Positions 1-7,520 of a DNA stretch of 13,063 bases are shown piece after piece (within the stretch, counting starts at the first letter, position 1; the number at the start of each line of letters is the position of its first letter). The position numbers were made by a program, and so were the translations under genes. The stretch lies in the NCBI GenBank assembly GCA_964409865.1, contig CAYPGE010000268.1:1-13063 (forward strand), in the 5' to 3' direction. The DNA comes from Anammoximicrobium sp964409865 (GTDB taxonomy: Bacteria; Planctomycetota; Planctomycetia; Pirellulales; Pirellulaceae). Under the pieces are notes generated by a model, which did not search any database, had not been told where the DNA came from, and saw nothing but the letters and a program-made list of their open reading frames with translations.

Positions 1-39
1 CAACTCCACCAGCGTGAAACCTCGAGATCTGTTTTTCAT
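1..39 (-). CDS. DUF1559 pseudopilin-like protein, 5' end only (cut by window edge)
   Basis: Read leftward, the first 39 bases encode MKNRSRGFTLVEL, the start of a type IV pilin/type II secretion pseudopilin-like protein. The Gly-Phe-Thr-Leu-Val-Glu signature is the prepilin peptidase cleavage site, with Gly7 as the last leader residue. An AAGGAG ribosome binding site lies 7 bases upstream of the ATG, which supports this start. The motif matches the DUF1559 gene at 806-1828, the large planctomycete family whose members share this N-terminus, so this is probably a divergently transcribed paralogue. Only 13 codons are visible; the DUF1559 domain is inferred from context. Any prepilin-type protein would share the motif. 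Confidence 0.75.
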   Translation of the reverse strand, partial: MKNRSRGFTLVEL

Positions 40-805
40 GCAGACTCTCCTTACAAAAATGAAACGAAAGAAAACGTCGTGCCGTACGAGGCGACGACCG
101 ATGAAGGCTGTCTCGGCGCTCGGCGCCGACCCGCGAATCGGAGTTACTCGATTTGCGTGCTCCACGCCATCATCATATGTAACGCGGAACGTTCCAGCAA
201 GTTACCGTTACTGATTCTGGGCCTTTTGTCAACGCCGGAAGGATGCAATCCGGCATGTGGTAATCCAACTCGGCCTGGGGCCGCGACCGAAGGGCTCAGA
301 CGTACAGAATTCAAAATTGGCGGCGTACGCGTCTCGCACGTGGCGACGACCTGAAGCCGCCAATTTCGAATTCTGTACGTCTGAGCCCAGGAGGTGGACG
401 CCCGGTGAGCGGCAAGCGGCACCAGCGGCGGTAAATGGGAGAGCTTTGTACGGCCGGTTTTGCATTGCAGACAATGGTCAGTACCGACCGCGAACGGCTT
501 CGGCAGTTTGACTTTCCAAGACCCCCAACGTCGTCCGGCCCTTAGTTCTACATCATTCCTGGGGGGACAGCGAAAAAATCAACGGTCCGTTGCCCAGCGA
601 CGTTGAAGTTTCCGCAGGCGACGATATGATGCTAATGACGTTTTGGAGGTAAACCGAATCGGAAAGGCTCGCAGACATTCCGCCAACGCCCGGTCGGCCG
701 CTCCACCGTTTCAGCGAGAATCGTCATGGCGGAACCTGGACGAGCCCGTGACAGGCACAGCGTTCGTTTGTTCTTAAATCGTCTTTCTTTTCGGAGGTTG
801 GTTTT
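40..805. other. Gene-free intergenic region between two divergent DUF1559 genes
   Basis: These 766 bases carry no convincing gene on either strand; the short open frames have no recognisable protein features and two of them simply translate the arms of the inverted repeat at 292-388. The region must hold the promoters of both flanking genes, but I find no good -35/-10 pair. It contains several dyads: a perfect palindrome GGAACGTTCC at 186-195, a 6-base-pair hairpin at 234-254 (GCCGGA/TCCGGC), a palindrome TCGGCGCCGA at 120-129, and the large inverted repeat listed separately. Confidence 0.6.
292..388. repeat. Long near-perfect inverted repeat (32-base arms, 33-base loop)
   Basis: The left arm at 292-323 starts GGGCTCAGACGTACAGAATT and the right arm at 357-388 is its reverse complement with a single mismatch. 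The 33-base loop (324-356) includes the palindrome CGTACG. No T-run follows on either strand, so it is not a standard intrinsic terminator. I see no clear target-site duplication at its borders and no protein in the loop. It could be a miniature mobile element, a dispersed palindromic repeat, or a structured transcript element in the leaders of the flanking genes. Confidence 0.8.
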
Positions 806-1828
806 ATGAATTGGTTTCGCAAACGAGGTTTCACTTTGGTGGAGTTGTTGGTCGTGATCGCGATCATCGGCATCCTGGTCGCCCTGTTGTTGCCGGCGAT
901 TCAGGCAGCTCGTGAAGCCGCCCGCAGGTCGCAGTGCCAGAACAATGTCAAGCAACTCGGCGTGGCGCTGCACAATTACCACGACACGCACAAGATTTTC
1001 CCGCCGGCAGGCCTGGACTATGGTTTTTCCTCGAACATGGCGGGGTCGGCCGAGCCCGCGAACAAGCTGGTCAAGAACCTTAACGGACTCGCTTTGCTGC
1101 TGCCTTACATGGAACAGCAATCGCTGTACTCCCAATTGGACTTTACCCAGTGCTTTGCCCACGTTGGCCCGTCGCCGCAGACGCAGGGCAACATTTTCCC
1201 CAGCGCCCGACCGATGGCCGGTGACGCGGTCAACAGCGGCAATGCACGCATCCTTGCCGAACGGGTGCCGACTTTCATCTGCCCCTCGGATCGACTGGAT
1301 CGAATCAATACTCCCAACAGCGGGGTCTACGGGATCAAGAATGGCAGCGGCATCTCCGGCACCAAAACCAACTACGACTTTAGCGCCTGGACGAGCGACC
1401 TCAGCAATTTCAATGACTGGGGTACGCTCTCCATTACATCCAAGCGTTTGTTCGGGGAAAATAGCGACAGCGGCATCAACTCGGCGCTGGACGGCACCAG
1501 CAACACGGTGGCGTTTTGCGAGACGACGCACTGGGTCGCCAACGGCGAGGCGCCGGCCTGGGGATTCCGCGGTTGGGTGATGATCGGGATCGATATTGCG
1601 CAAGGCATCAACCTGTTCGACATTCCGCCGACCTGGACGTGGGTCTCCGACAAGACGACCATCCCAGGACGACTGCGCACTTGGGGGGTTTGCGGCAGCC
1701 TGCATCCGGCCGGCGCGAATGTGTGCATGGCCGACGCTTCGGTTCGTTTCGTCTCGGATTCGACCGATCGGGCCGTGCTGACCGCGATTGCGACGATGGC
1801 TGGCTCCGAAGCGGTCACTCCGCCGTAA
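806..1828 (+). CDS. DUF1559 domain-containing prepilin-like protein
   Basis: A 340-residue protein of the DUF1559 family, very abundant in planctomycetes and exported as a pseudopilin-like surface or periplasmic protein of unknown exact role. The short basic leader (residues 1-8) ends in Gly8, followed by FTLVELLVVIAIIG, the prepilin peptidase site and pilin-type hydrophobic helix (about 9-31). Next come the family-typical AIQAAREAARRSQC segment (31-44) and a LHNYHDT motif near 55-61. The C-terminal signature is present near 300-315 as His-Pro-Ala-Gly followed by MADASVRF, where the usual MADGSVRF has Ala for Gly. GGAGG lies 8 bases before the ATG. The lipoprotein gene 62 bases downstream is the usual partner of DUF1559 genes and probably shares a transcript. 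Confidence 0.95.
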   Translation: MNWFRKRGFTLVELLVVIAIIGILVALLLPAIQAAREAARRSQCQNNVKQLGVALHNYHDTHKIFPPAGLDYGFSSNMAGSAEPANKLVKNLNGLALLLPYMEQQSLYSQLDFTQCFAHVGPSPQTQGNIFPSARPMAGDAVNSGNARILAERVPTFICPSDRLDRINTPNSGVYGIKNGSGISGTKTNYDFSAWTSDLSNFNDWGTLSITSKRLFGENSDSGINSALDGTSNTVAFCETTHWVANGEAPAWGFRGWVMIGIDIAQGINLFDIPPTWTWVSDKTTIPGRLRTWGVCGSLHPAGANVCMADASVRFVSDSTDRAVLTAIATMAGSEAVTPP

Positions 1829-1890
1829 TGCGAGGCGACTGCGGACGGTGTTTGTTTTGACGGGATGGACTTGACAAGAAGGATTGGCCA

Positions 1891-2346
1891 ATGCGGTTTC
1901 ACGTTGCTGGGGTCGGTTTGGTTGCATCGTTGTTGATCATCATGGCGGGCTGTAACAAGGGCGGCGCGGACGCGCCGCCTTTGGTCCCGGTCAGCGGGAC
2001 GGTGACGCTGGACGGCAAGCCGTTGGCGAACGCCAGCGTGATGTTTCTGCCCGTGGGTTCGACCCGAGGAGGTCGCAGCCCCTATGGGTTTACCGGCCCC
2101 GATGGCCGCTACGAACTGATGTACGACAACGAGAACAAAGGTGCGCCCGAAGGCCAGTTCGAGGTGGTCTGCAACAAATGGGTCATGCCCGACGGTTCGG
2201 ACTTCCCCCGCGACAGCGGGCAGTCGCCGCTGGAGGTGGCCCACGAGTTGCTGCCCCAACGTTACAGCCAGGAAGGCATGTCCGAGCTGAAGGCCACCGT
2301 CCCCGCCGGGGGCGGCACGATCGACTTCGAGCTGAAGTCCAAGTAG
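1891..2346 (+). CDS. Small lipoprotein with carboxypeptidase regulatory-like (beta-sandwich) domain
   Basis: This 151-residue protein has a lipoprotein signal: a hydrophobic stretch at about 5-19 ends in MAGC, with Cys21 as the lipidated residue. After a short Gly/Ala-rich linker comes a single domain of the carboxypeptidase regulatory-like (transthyretin-like) type, recognised by VPVSGTVTLDGKPLANASV at about 33-51 and the GPDGRYEL turn near 70-77. Such proteins commonly follow DUF1559 genes in planctomycetes; their function is unknown, though the fold suggests binding or a structural role at the cell envelope. AAGGA lies 7 bases before the ATG. The distance of 62 bases from the upstream stop suggests cotranscription. 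I see no enzymatic motif. Confidence 0.9.
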   Translation: MRFHVAGVGLVASLLIIMAGCNKGGADAPPLVPVSGTVTLDGKPLANASVMFLPVGSTRGGRSPYGFTGPDGRYELMYDNENKGAPEGQFEVVCNKWVMPDGSDFPRDSGQSPLEVAHELLPQRYSQEGMSELKATVPAGGGTIDFELKSK

Positions 2347-2350
2347 GATT

Positions 2351-2408
2351 CACGTAGCCGCGTCTCTCCGAGACGCGGATGCCGGTCTCGGAGAGACCGG
2401 GCTACGTG
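2351..2408. repeat. Multi-hairpin palindromic repeat between convergent genes
   Basis: The outer arms CACGTAGCC (2351-2359) and GGCTACGTG (2400-2408) enclose two hairpins: GCGTCTC/GAGACGC at 2360-2376 with a TCC loop, and GGTCTC/GAGACC at 2384-2398 with a GGA loop. The two hairpins also complement each other, because GTCTCTCCGAGAC (2362-2374) pairs with GTCTCGGAGAGAC (2385-2397). The element can therefore fold as a cloverleaf-like junction or as one long hairpin. It lies 4 bases after the lipoprotein stop and before the end of the convergent FG-GAP gene, so it may stop transcription from both sides, although it has no T-run. I recall similar 'tctctccgagac' elements as dispersed repeats in planctomycetes, which is memory and not a search result. 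Confidence 0.75.
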
Positions 2409-2452
2409 AGTTGCGGGGCGTGGCAACCTCGCCCGGCCCCTAATGTTAAGGT

Positions 2453-4057
2453 TCATTCGTGCGCCGATACCGCCTGATTCCGCCAGACGGAGAGCCAGTA
2501 CGGGGCGCGCAGCGCGTTGGCGACCAGCGGGCCCGGTCCCACGGCGAAATCGAGATCGCCGTCGGCGTCAAAGTCGGCCAGTTCGAGCGTGGCGTAGTAG
2601 GGCGCCGCCGTCTCCAGCGTATGGCGGACAAACCGCCGAGGCCCGGTCTGCTCGAGGCAGATGATCGAGACCGGCGTCGTCGCCAGGACGCTGGCGGGCT
2701 TGGCCATGGGGGGCAGCCAAGCCACGGCGATGACGTCCAGATCACCGTCCCGATCGATGTCACCTGCCAGCGCACGGTAGGCGCCCGGAAAATCCGTGAG
2801 CCGATGATAGGCAAACTCGAGCTGCCCAAGATTTTCCAGCCATTGAACGCCGTGCGACGGATTGACGTACCAGTTATCCCAGGCGTCGCCGTTGGTGTAT
2901 AGAATGTCCATGTCGCCGTCCCGATCGAGATCGACCAACTCGATGCCGCTGGAGCCGAAGTTCAGGTCCGGCCCGGCCCACAGGTTGTGGAGCTGAAATC
3001 GCCCGTCTCCGAGATTGAGGAAGGCTTCGACGTGCTCCCATTCCTGGCTGACCAAGGCCACGAAATCGGGGCGGCCGTCGCCGTTCAAGTCGTGAACCGG
3101 GACGTGGATCGTACCCGGCCGGCCGTCGATCGTCTCGGACTCGAAGCGGGGACGTTCCCCGCGCGGCGCCGCGTTTCGCAGCAGGAGGATCTTGCCCGTC
3201 TGGTAGTGTCCAAATTCGGCCACGATCAGGTCGAGATCGCCGTCGGCGTCGAAGTCCGCAGGCCGCACATCGGCCACCCGCCCCAGGCCGTCGGCGAGGA
3301 CGATTTCTTCCCACGGACCGTCACCTGGCCCGCGCCGCAGCCAGACCACGCGGCCTCGATCGTGATCGCTGGGGCGAAAACTGCCCAAGTCGGCCACCAC
3401 GAGATCGGTCCTTTGATCGCCGTCGAGATCGCAAGGTTCCACGTGGCAGGGGTTGCCGAGCCGCGCGAGAATCTTGGGTTGCGGCTTGGACGCTCCCAGG
3501 TCGGCCGCCGCGACATAGCCGAATCGCATGTCGCACAACAGCAGCAGCGGGTCGGCCTCGGAATCCAGCCGGGCCCAGCGCAGCTGGGCCAATTCGGGCA
3601 CGACGTCGGCGGTTTCGTCCAAGGTCAGTCGCTCCACGTGGAATGCAACCGCCAATTCCGTTTCGGCTTCCACGGGCGTGGGAAACACGACCTGTTCCGG
3701 AGCACGCGACCGGAAGTAGGCGATGGTCTGATGGATGGGCGGTGGATCGAGATCGTTGCGCCCGGAGCGGGCGTAGAACTCGTAGCCCCGCTGCACCTCG
3801 CGGTGCCACCGTTGGCGGGGAAAATTCTCGGCCACAGGCAAGGCGTGACAATCGCTGCAAAAGGCCACGATGCGCGCTTCCGCCTTGTCGTCCAAGGCGG
3901 TGTGCGCCGGGTCGTCATTTCGCGAGTCGAGACAGTCGCGCACGTTTGCCTTTCCAGGGAAAACTCGCCACGCCACAAAACCGATTGCCGAACAGATCGT
4001 GAAGCCGATCATCCATCTTCCCGCGCGTGCCCAGCGGTTGGTGGTCGCGTTGCCCAT
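2453..4057 (-). CDS. Membrane-anchored FG-GAP/VCBS repeat protein with c-type heme motif
   Basis: A 534-residue protein. An N-terminal hydrophobic segment (about 15-31) serves as a signal or membrane anchor. A CXXCH heme motif (FCSDCH, Cys67-Cys70-His71) follows in a short cytochrome-like region, then six Asp-rich calcium-binding loops of the FG-GAP/VCBS type at about 210, 268, 323, 376, 433 and 495 (for example DFDADGDLDL), indicating a beta-propeller outside the cytoplasm. No Met lies between the heme motif and residue 177, so the usual Met ligand is missing; His85 is a possible substitute. The frame stays open to 4534, but I chose the ATG at 4057 because it gives the hydrophobic N-terminus and avoids the divergent gene; its ribosome binding site is weak (AAGGG). 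Its role is probably envelope redox or binding, in concert with the divergent TPR-cytochrome gene. Confidence 0.88.
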   Translation of the reverse strand: MGNATTNRWARAGRWMIGFTICSAIGFVAWRVFPGKANVRDCLDSRNDDPAHTALDDKAEARIVAFCSDCHALPVAENFPRQRWHREVQRGYEFYARSGRNDLDPPPIHQTIAYFRSRAPEQVVFPTPVEAETELAVAFHVERLTLDETADVVPELAQLRWARLDSEADPLLLLCDMRFGYVAAADLGASKPQPKILARLGNPCHVEPCDLDGDQRTDLVVADLGSFRPSDHDRGRVVWLRRGPGDGPWEEIVLADGLGRVADVRPADFDADGDLDLIVAEFGHYQTGKILLLRNAAPRGERPRFESETIDGRPGTIHVPVHDLNGDGRPDFVALVSQEWEHVEAFLNLGDGRFQLHNLWAGPDLNFGSSGIELVDLDRDGDMDILYTNGDAWDNWYVNPSHGVQWLENLGQLEFAYHRLTDFPGAYRALAGDIDRDGDLDVIAVAWLPPMAKPASVLATTPVSIICLEQTGPRRFVRHTLETAAPYYATLELADFDADGDLDFAVGPGPLVANALRAPYWLSVWRNQAVSAHE

Positions 4058-4082
4058 GGCTGCCCTTGCCTCAGACGGAACC

Positions 4083-4110
4083 TTGACTTGCGTCGAACCA
4101 AGACTATCGT
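4083..4110 (+). promoter_or_regulatory. Candidate sigma-70-type promoter for the TPR-cytochrome gene
   Basis: TTGACT (4083-4088, five of six matches to the -35 consensus) is separated by 16 bases from TATCGT (4105-4110, four of six matches to the -10 consensus). It lies in the 198-base gap between two divergent genes and points toward the cytochrome gene, leaving a leader of roughly 140 bases. The match may be by chance. Confidence 0.3.
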
Positions 4111-4255
4111 AGTGCCCCGGCCACGTTCTGCAAGCGCGTTTCCGGCAGCGGGACGGCCCCTCACTCGACGGGTTACGCTCAAGATGACTCAAGGCTAGAC
4201 TGGCCGATTCATCGTAGGATATTCGTGGAAGCTGTCTGCGGAAAGCACCCTCACG

Positions 4256-6247
4256 TTGCCCGGAATTCCCGACGTGAACGCGAATCGCTGGTTTCGTTCC
4301 TGGCCGCGACGCCGCTTGGTGATCTGGGGCGCTGCGATCCTCTTGACCACGGGAGTGGCCGTTTTCGGCCGCAGCGCGCTGGCCTGGTGGACCCGGCAGA
4401 TGGCCGCACGCAATCTGACCGTCGGCGCCCTCAGCACGGCGCAGCGGTGGCTGGCCTGGTCCGACTGGTTCGATCCGTCCGACGGCAGAACGGACCTGAT
4501 GCGGGCGACTGGTCTCCGCCGGCGGTACCAGCAAGCGGCCTGGAAGGAAGCGGTGGAATCCGCCGAACGGAAGGGGGCTCCTGCCGAACGAGTGCGCCAG
4601 GAGCGGCGGCTAGGGCTCATCCAGGCCGGTGCCATCAACAACGAACGGGATGAGCTGACCTCGCTGGTCGAGGCGGGGGTGGCGACAGACGACGCCTGTA
4701 CGGCGTTCGTCCACGGCTACCTCGCCCGACGGGACGCTCCGCGCGCCGAAATGGTCCTCGACGCCTGGGCGGTCGAGGTCCCTGGCAGCGCGCACGTCGC
4801 GTACATGCGAGGCGTTTACTGGCTGTGGTTGGGCGACGGGGCGGGCGACTTGGGGCGACGCTACGAATGCCGCGACCGGGCAGAGAAGGAATTCAAAGAC
4901 TCGCTGGCCGTCGAGCCTCGGCACGAGATGGCCCGCCAGACACTCGCCGACCTGCTCGAAGAAGACGACCGGCTCGAAGAGGCGCTGGTCGAGTTCGCCG
5001 CCCTGGCGGCAGACTTTCCCGCCAATGACTCCGCAAAGCTGGGCGTCGCTAGACTGCTGCGCGGTCTGGGGGCGCTCGGCCAGGCCCGGCAGGCGTTGAG
5101 TTGGTTGCCGCCCGAGCGGAAATCTTCTGCCGACACGGCGGCTGAAGTGGGCCAAATCGAGCTGGAGTCGGGCCACTACCAGCAAGCGCAGAATTGGCTC
5201 AGGCGGGTCGATCTCAGCTGGACCGCCGACGCCGATGCCTTGCGGGCTGCGGCCACCGCGTTTGCCGTCGAGGGGAAGACAACGGTGGCGGAGCGGTTGT
5301 TCGCCCGGCTTGACCGCGAACACGGCAACTGGGCCAGAACCGAGGAACTCCAACTCAGGTTGGCCACCGGCCGTGGCGACCCGAAGGCCGCCGACGAGTT
5401 GCGCCGCCTGTCCGCGACGAACGCCGGCTGGCCTACCGCGGAGCCACTCGGCAGGGACCGTCCGCCCACGTCGCCTGCCGACTTGTACGCCCAGCATTGC
5501 AGCGGTTGCCACGGCAGCCACGGCGACGGCAACGGCCGCGGCGCCAGGCACTTGTTTCCCAGAGCCCGCAATTTTCGCACCGAGAGGTTCCGGCTGGCGA
5601 GCAGCGTCAATGCCGTCGCCACGCTGGACGACGTCGTCGCGGTCATCCGGCGTGGAATGCCGGGAACGTCCATGCGGGCCTACGAGGAACTGAGCGACCA
5701 ACAGCGCGTGCTGCTGGCGCAGGAGGTGCTGCGACTGCGCCGCGAGGGACGCCGCGAGCACCTGATCCGCTCCGTGGAAGACGAAGGCGATGAAATCGAC
5801 GAGGATGAGATCCACCACATGGTCGATTCGTGGACCGTTCCCGGACCAGCCGTTTCCGTCCCCGCGATCGGCCCGAACGACTCACAGGCCGTAGCGCGGG
5901 GCAAGAATCAGTACTTCGCGCTGGGTTGCCAGAACTGCCACGGGGACGACGGGACGGGCTCACCAGACCTGCCCTGCTATGACGAGCGGGGGATTTCTAG
6001 CAAGCCGCGGGACCTGGTCCACGATCCCTTCAAGGGCGGCCCGGAAGCGGAGTCGCTGTACCTGCGGATCTTTGTCGGCATGCCCGGCACGGCCCATCCC
6101 AGTTGTAGCAGCGTTTCCGTCGATCGGCTCGTCGACTTGGTTCACTACTGCCGCTGGCTGTCGCGCGCGCCCCGCCGGGTGCAGACGAATCATCAACGGG
6201 CCGTTGAGGACAGTCGCCGCCCGCCCGCGTGGTTGTTTGACGGATGA
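4256..6247 (+). CDS. Membrane-anchored TPR protein with two C-terminal cytochrome c domains
   Basis: A protein of about 660 residues. A basic N-terminus is followed by one transmembrane helix (about 21-39), which places the rest in the periplasm or on the surface. Residues about 85-390 are helical and Ala/Leu/Glu-rich with tetratricopeptide-like spacing. Two c-type heme domains follow: CSGCH (Cys415, Cys418, His419) with Met468 in GMPGTSM, and CQNCH (Cys558, Cys561, His562) with Met609 in VGMPGTAHP, both complete with distal Met. An acidic linker (508-518) joins them. The start is uncertain: TTG at 4256 or GTG at 4274, the latter with GGA at 4262 upstream; both keep the membrane helix. It is divergent from the FG-GAP/heme gene and probably moves electrons with it. 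Redox partners and substrate are unknown. Confidence 0.88.
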   Translation: MPGIPDVNANRWFRSWPRRRLVIWGAAILLTTGVAVFGRSALAWWTRQMAARNLTVGALSTAQRWLAWSDWFDPSDGRTDLMRATGLRRRYQQAAWKEAVESAERKGAPAERVRQERRLGLIQAGAINNERDELTSLVEAGVATDDACTAFVHGYLARRDAPRAEMVLDAWAVEVPGSAHVAYMRGVYWLWLGDGAGDLGRRYECRDRAEKEFKDSLAVEPRHEMARQTLADLLEEDDRLEEALVEFAALAADFPANDSAKLGVARLLRGLGALGQARQALSWLPPERKSSADTAAEVGQIELESGHYQQAQNWLRRVDLSWTADADALRAAATAFAVEGKTTVAERLFARLDREHGNWARTEELQLRLATGRGDPKAADELRRLSATNAGWPTAEPLGRDRPPTSPADLYAQHCSGCHGSHGDGNGRGARHLFPRARNFRTERFRLASSVNAVATLDDVVAVIRRGMPGTSMRAYEELSDQQRVLLAQEVLRLRREGRREHLIRSVEDEGDEIDEDEIHHMVDSWTVPGPAVSVPAIGPNDSQAVARGKNQYFALGCQNCHGDDGTGSPDLPCYDERGISSKPRDLVHDPFKGGPEAESLYLRIFVGMPGTAHPSCSSVSVDRLVDLVHYCRWLSRAPRRVQTNHQRAVEDSRRPPAWLFDG

Positions 6248-6275
6248 CGCGCCGGCTTGGGTGAGTGCTGAGGCA

Positions 6276-6308
6276 GCCGACGCGATCGGCGAGCAAGGGC
6301 TTTTCCCT
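6276..6308. repeat. Double-hairpin element, probable planctomycete dispersed repeat
   Basis: Two small hairpins lie side by side: GCCGA/TCGGC (6276-6290, loop CGCGA) and AGGG/CCCT (6296-6308, loop CTTTT). In one frame the element reads PTRSASKGF, a peptide string I recall from many spurious small planctomycete proteins, which suggests a dispersed DNA repeat and not a gene. It lies in the 237-base gap between two convergent genes. The repeat assignment rests on memory; the hairpins are visible directly. Confidence 0.45.
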
Positions 6309-6320
6309 GGCGAGCGGGCT

Positions 6321-6385
6321 CAGGACGGTTCCGAAGTGCCGGACGTGGCCGACGTTGGGAAAACCGTTGGCTCTGTTCCGTCCTG
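6321..6385. other. Nested inverted repeat between convergent genes (possible transcription end signal)
   Basis: The outer arms CAGGACGG (6321-6328) and CCGTCCTG (6378-6385) enclose a second stem, GCCGACG pairing with CGTTGGC (about 6349-6372) with one G-U pair and a 10-base loop. No T-run follows on either strand. It sits between the ends of the TPR-cytochrome and DUF1080 genes, so a termination or mRNA-end role is plausible but unproven. Confidence 0.3.
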
Positions 6386-6484
6386 TTCAACATGCGCCCA
6401 GGAAAACAAACAAGTCGGCAAAGCGTCGCACCAGGGCCACGACTTGATTCCACACGCCCGCGCGACGGGGCGGCGATGGGCGAA

Positions 6485-7255
6485 TCACTTCGTGACCTTC
6501 GGTTCCGCCACCCGCTCGTGCGGAACGTCCTTCAACTCGCGGACCCAGATGTTGCGGAAGCGGACCGGGTTGCCGTGGTACTGGAGGCTGATCGGTCCCT
6601 TGTCCGGATGCGGCTTGTATTCGGGCGGGCGATTGAACGGCGTGTCGCCTTCCAGCTGAAAGTGGTTTTGGATCACCACGCCGTTGTGCAGGACGGTGAT
6701 GAACGCGGGGCTGACCAGTTTGCCTTCGGCATCGAACTGCGGGCACTTCCAGATGATGTCATAGGTCTGCCACTCGCCGGGCTTGCGGCAGGCGTTGACC
6801 AGGGGCGGATGCTGTTTGTAGATCGCTCCGCACTGGCCGTCGAAATAGGTCTTGTTCTCGTACGAGTCGAGCACCTGAACTTCGTAGATGCCCATCAGAA
6901 ACACGCCGCTGTTGCTGCGGCCCTGGCTGTCGCCTTTGACCTCTTCGGCCGAGGCCCATTCGACGTGCAACTGGCAATCGCCAAATACTTCCTTGCTGAC
7001 GGGAGCCCCCGGGCCGGCCTCGACATAGCCGTCCTTGACCGTCCACTTTTCGGCCTTGTCCCATTTCGACATGTCGGTGCCATCGAACAGCACCACGGCG
7101 TCGGACGGCGGTCCTCCCGGCGGTCCCGGATCGATGACGGCCGGCTCCGACCATTGGATACCGGTCAGATACTCGGCACCCGACACGTCGGCGCTCGAGG
7201 CGAGGCACAACAAGGCAAGAACCACAGTTGTCGTAACGAAGGGGGACTTGTTCAC
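6485..7255 (-). CDS. Secreted DUF1080 (3-keto-disaccharide hydrolase family) protein
   Basis: A 256-residue protein that is almost entirely one DUF1080 domain (Pfam PF06439, a LamG-like beta-sandwich now named 3-keto-disaccharide hydrolase). Family motifs appear in order: LFDGTDMSKW (57-66), the GDCQLHVEW strand (92-100), GRSNSGVFLMG (112-122) leading to YEVQVLDS (124-131), GAIYKQHPP (143-151), EWQTYDIIW (161-169) and HGNPVRFRNIWVRE (227-240). A Sec signal peptide spans about 1-27. I chose the GTG at 7255 because AAGGAG lies 7 bases upstream of it, while the in-frame ATG at 7273 precedes that site. Planctomycetes encode many such proteins for extracellular or periplasmic sugar breakdown; the substrate here cannot be told. 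No sugar-related neighbours are visible. Confidence 0.92.
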   Translation of the reverse strand: MNKSPFVTTTVVLALLCLASSADVSGAEYLTGIQWSEPAVIDPGPPGGPPSDAVVLFDGTDMSKWDKAEKWTVKDGYVEAGPGAPVSKEVFGDCQLHVEWASAEEVKGDSQGRSNSGVFLMGIYEVQVLDSYENKTYFDGQCGAIYKQHPPLVNACRKPGEWQTYDIIWKCPQFDAEGKLVSPAFITVLHNGVVIQNHFQLEGDTPFNRPPEYKPHPDKGPISLQYHGNPVRFRNIWVRELKDVPHERVAEPKVTK

Positions 7256-7520
7256 TGCATTGCTCCTTAACATGACAGAAACACGGGTGTCGAAGCGTGT
7301 AAGATAATCGCCCCAATGAGGCGCGGGAAGACGAGGTCTGGAATCTTGTACCGGCTGGGATCTGCCGTTGTGTGGGAGATCGGGGCCAGGGCTGACGGCC
7401 GCGGGGGCGTCTTGACACGGACGGGCGGGGCGGCTCAGATGGCCCGAACGCGGGCCAGACGCATCGGGGGCCCGTGTGCCGATGTTCGGAATGGGGACGT
7501 CCCACGGATACCAGACCGCC

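Noticed and set aside
292..388. Reading the inverted repeat as a coding element or CRISPR unit
   Set aside because: Only one unit is present, with no spaced direct repeats, and the peptides from both strands merely mirror the arms.
632..1927. A 431-codon open frame on the minus strand across the DUF1559 gene
   Set aside because: It is the shadow of a high-G+C gene: Arg/Ala/Gly-rich, no recognisable domain, and opposite a protein with clear family motifs.
4058..4534. Extending the FG-GAP protein upstream to 4534
   Set aside because: The extension runs antisense through the TPR-cytochrome gene, is low-complexity and charged, and would bury the hydrophobic N-terminus.
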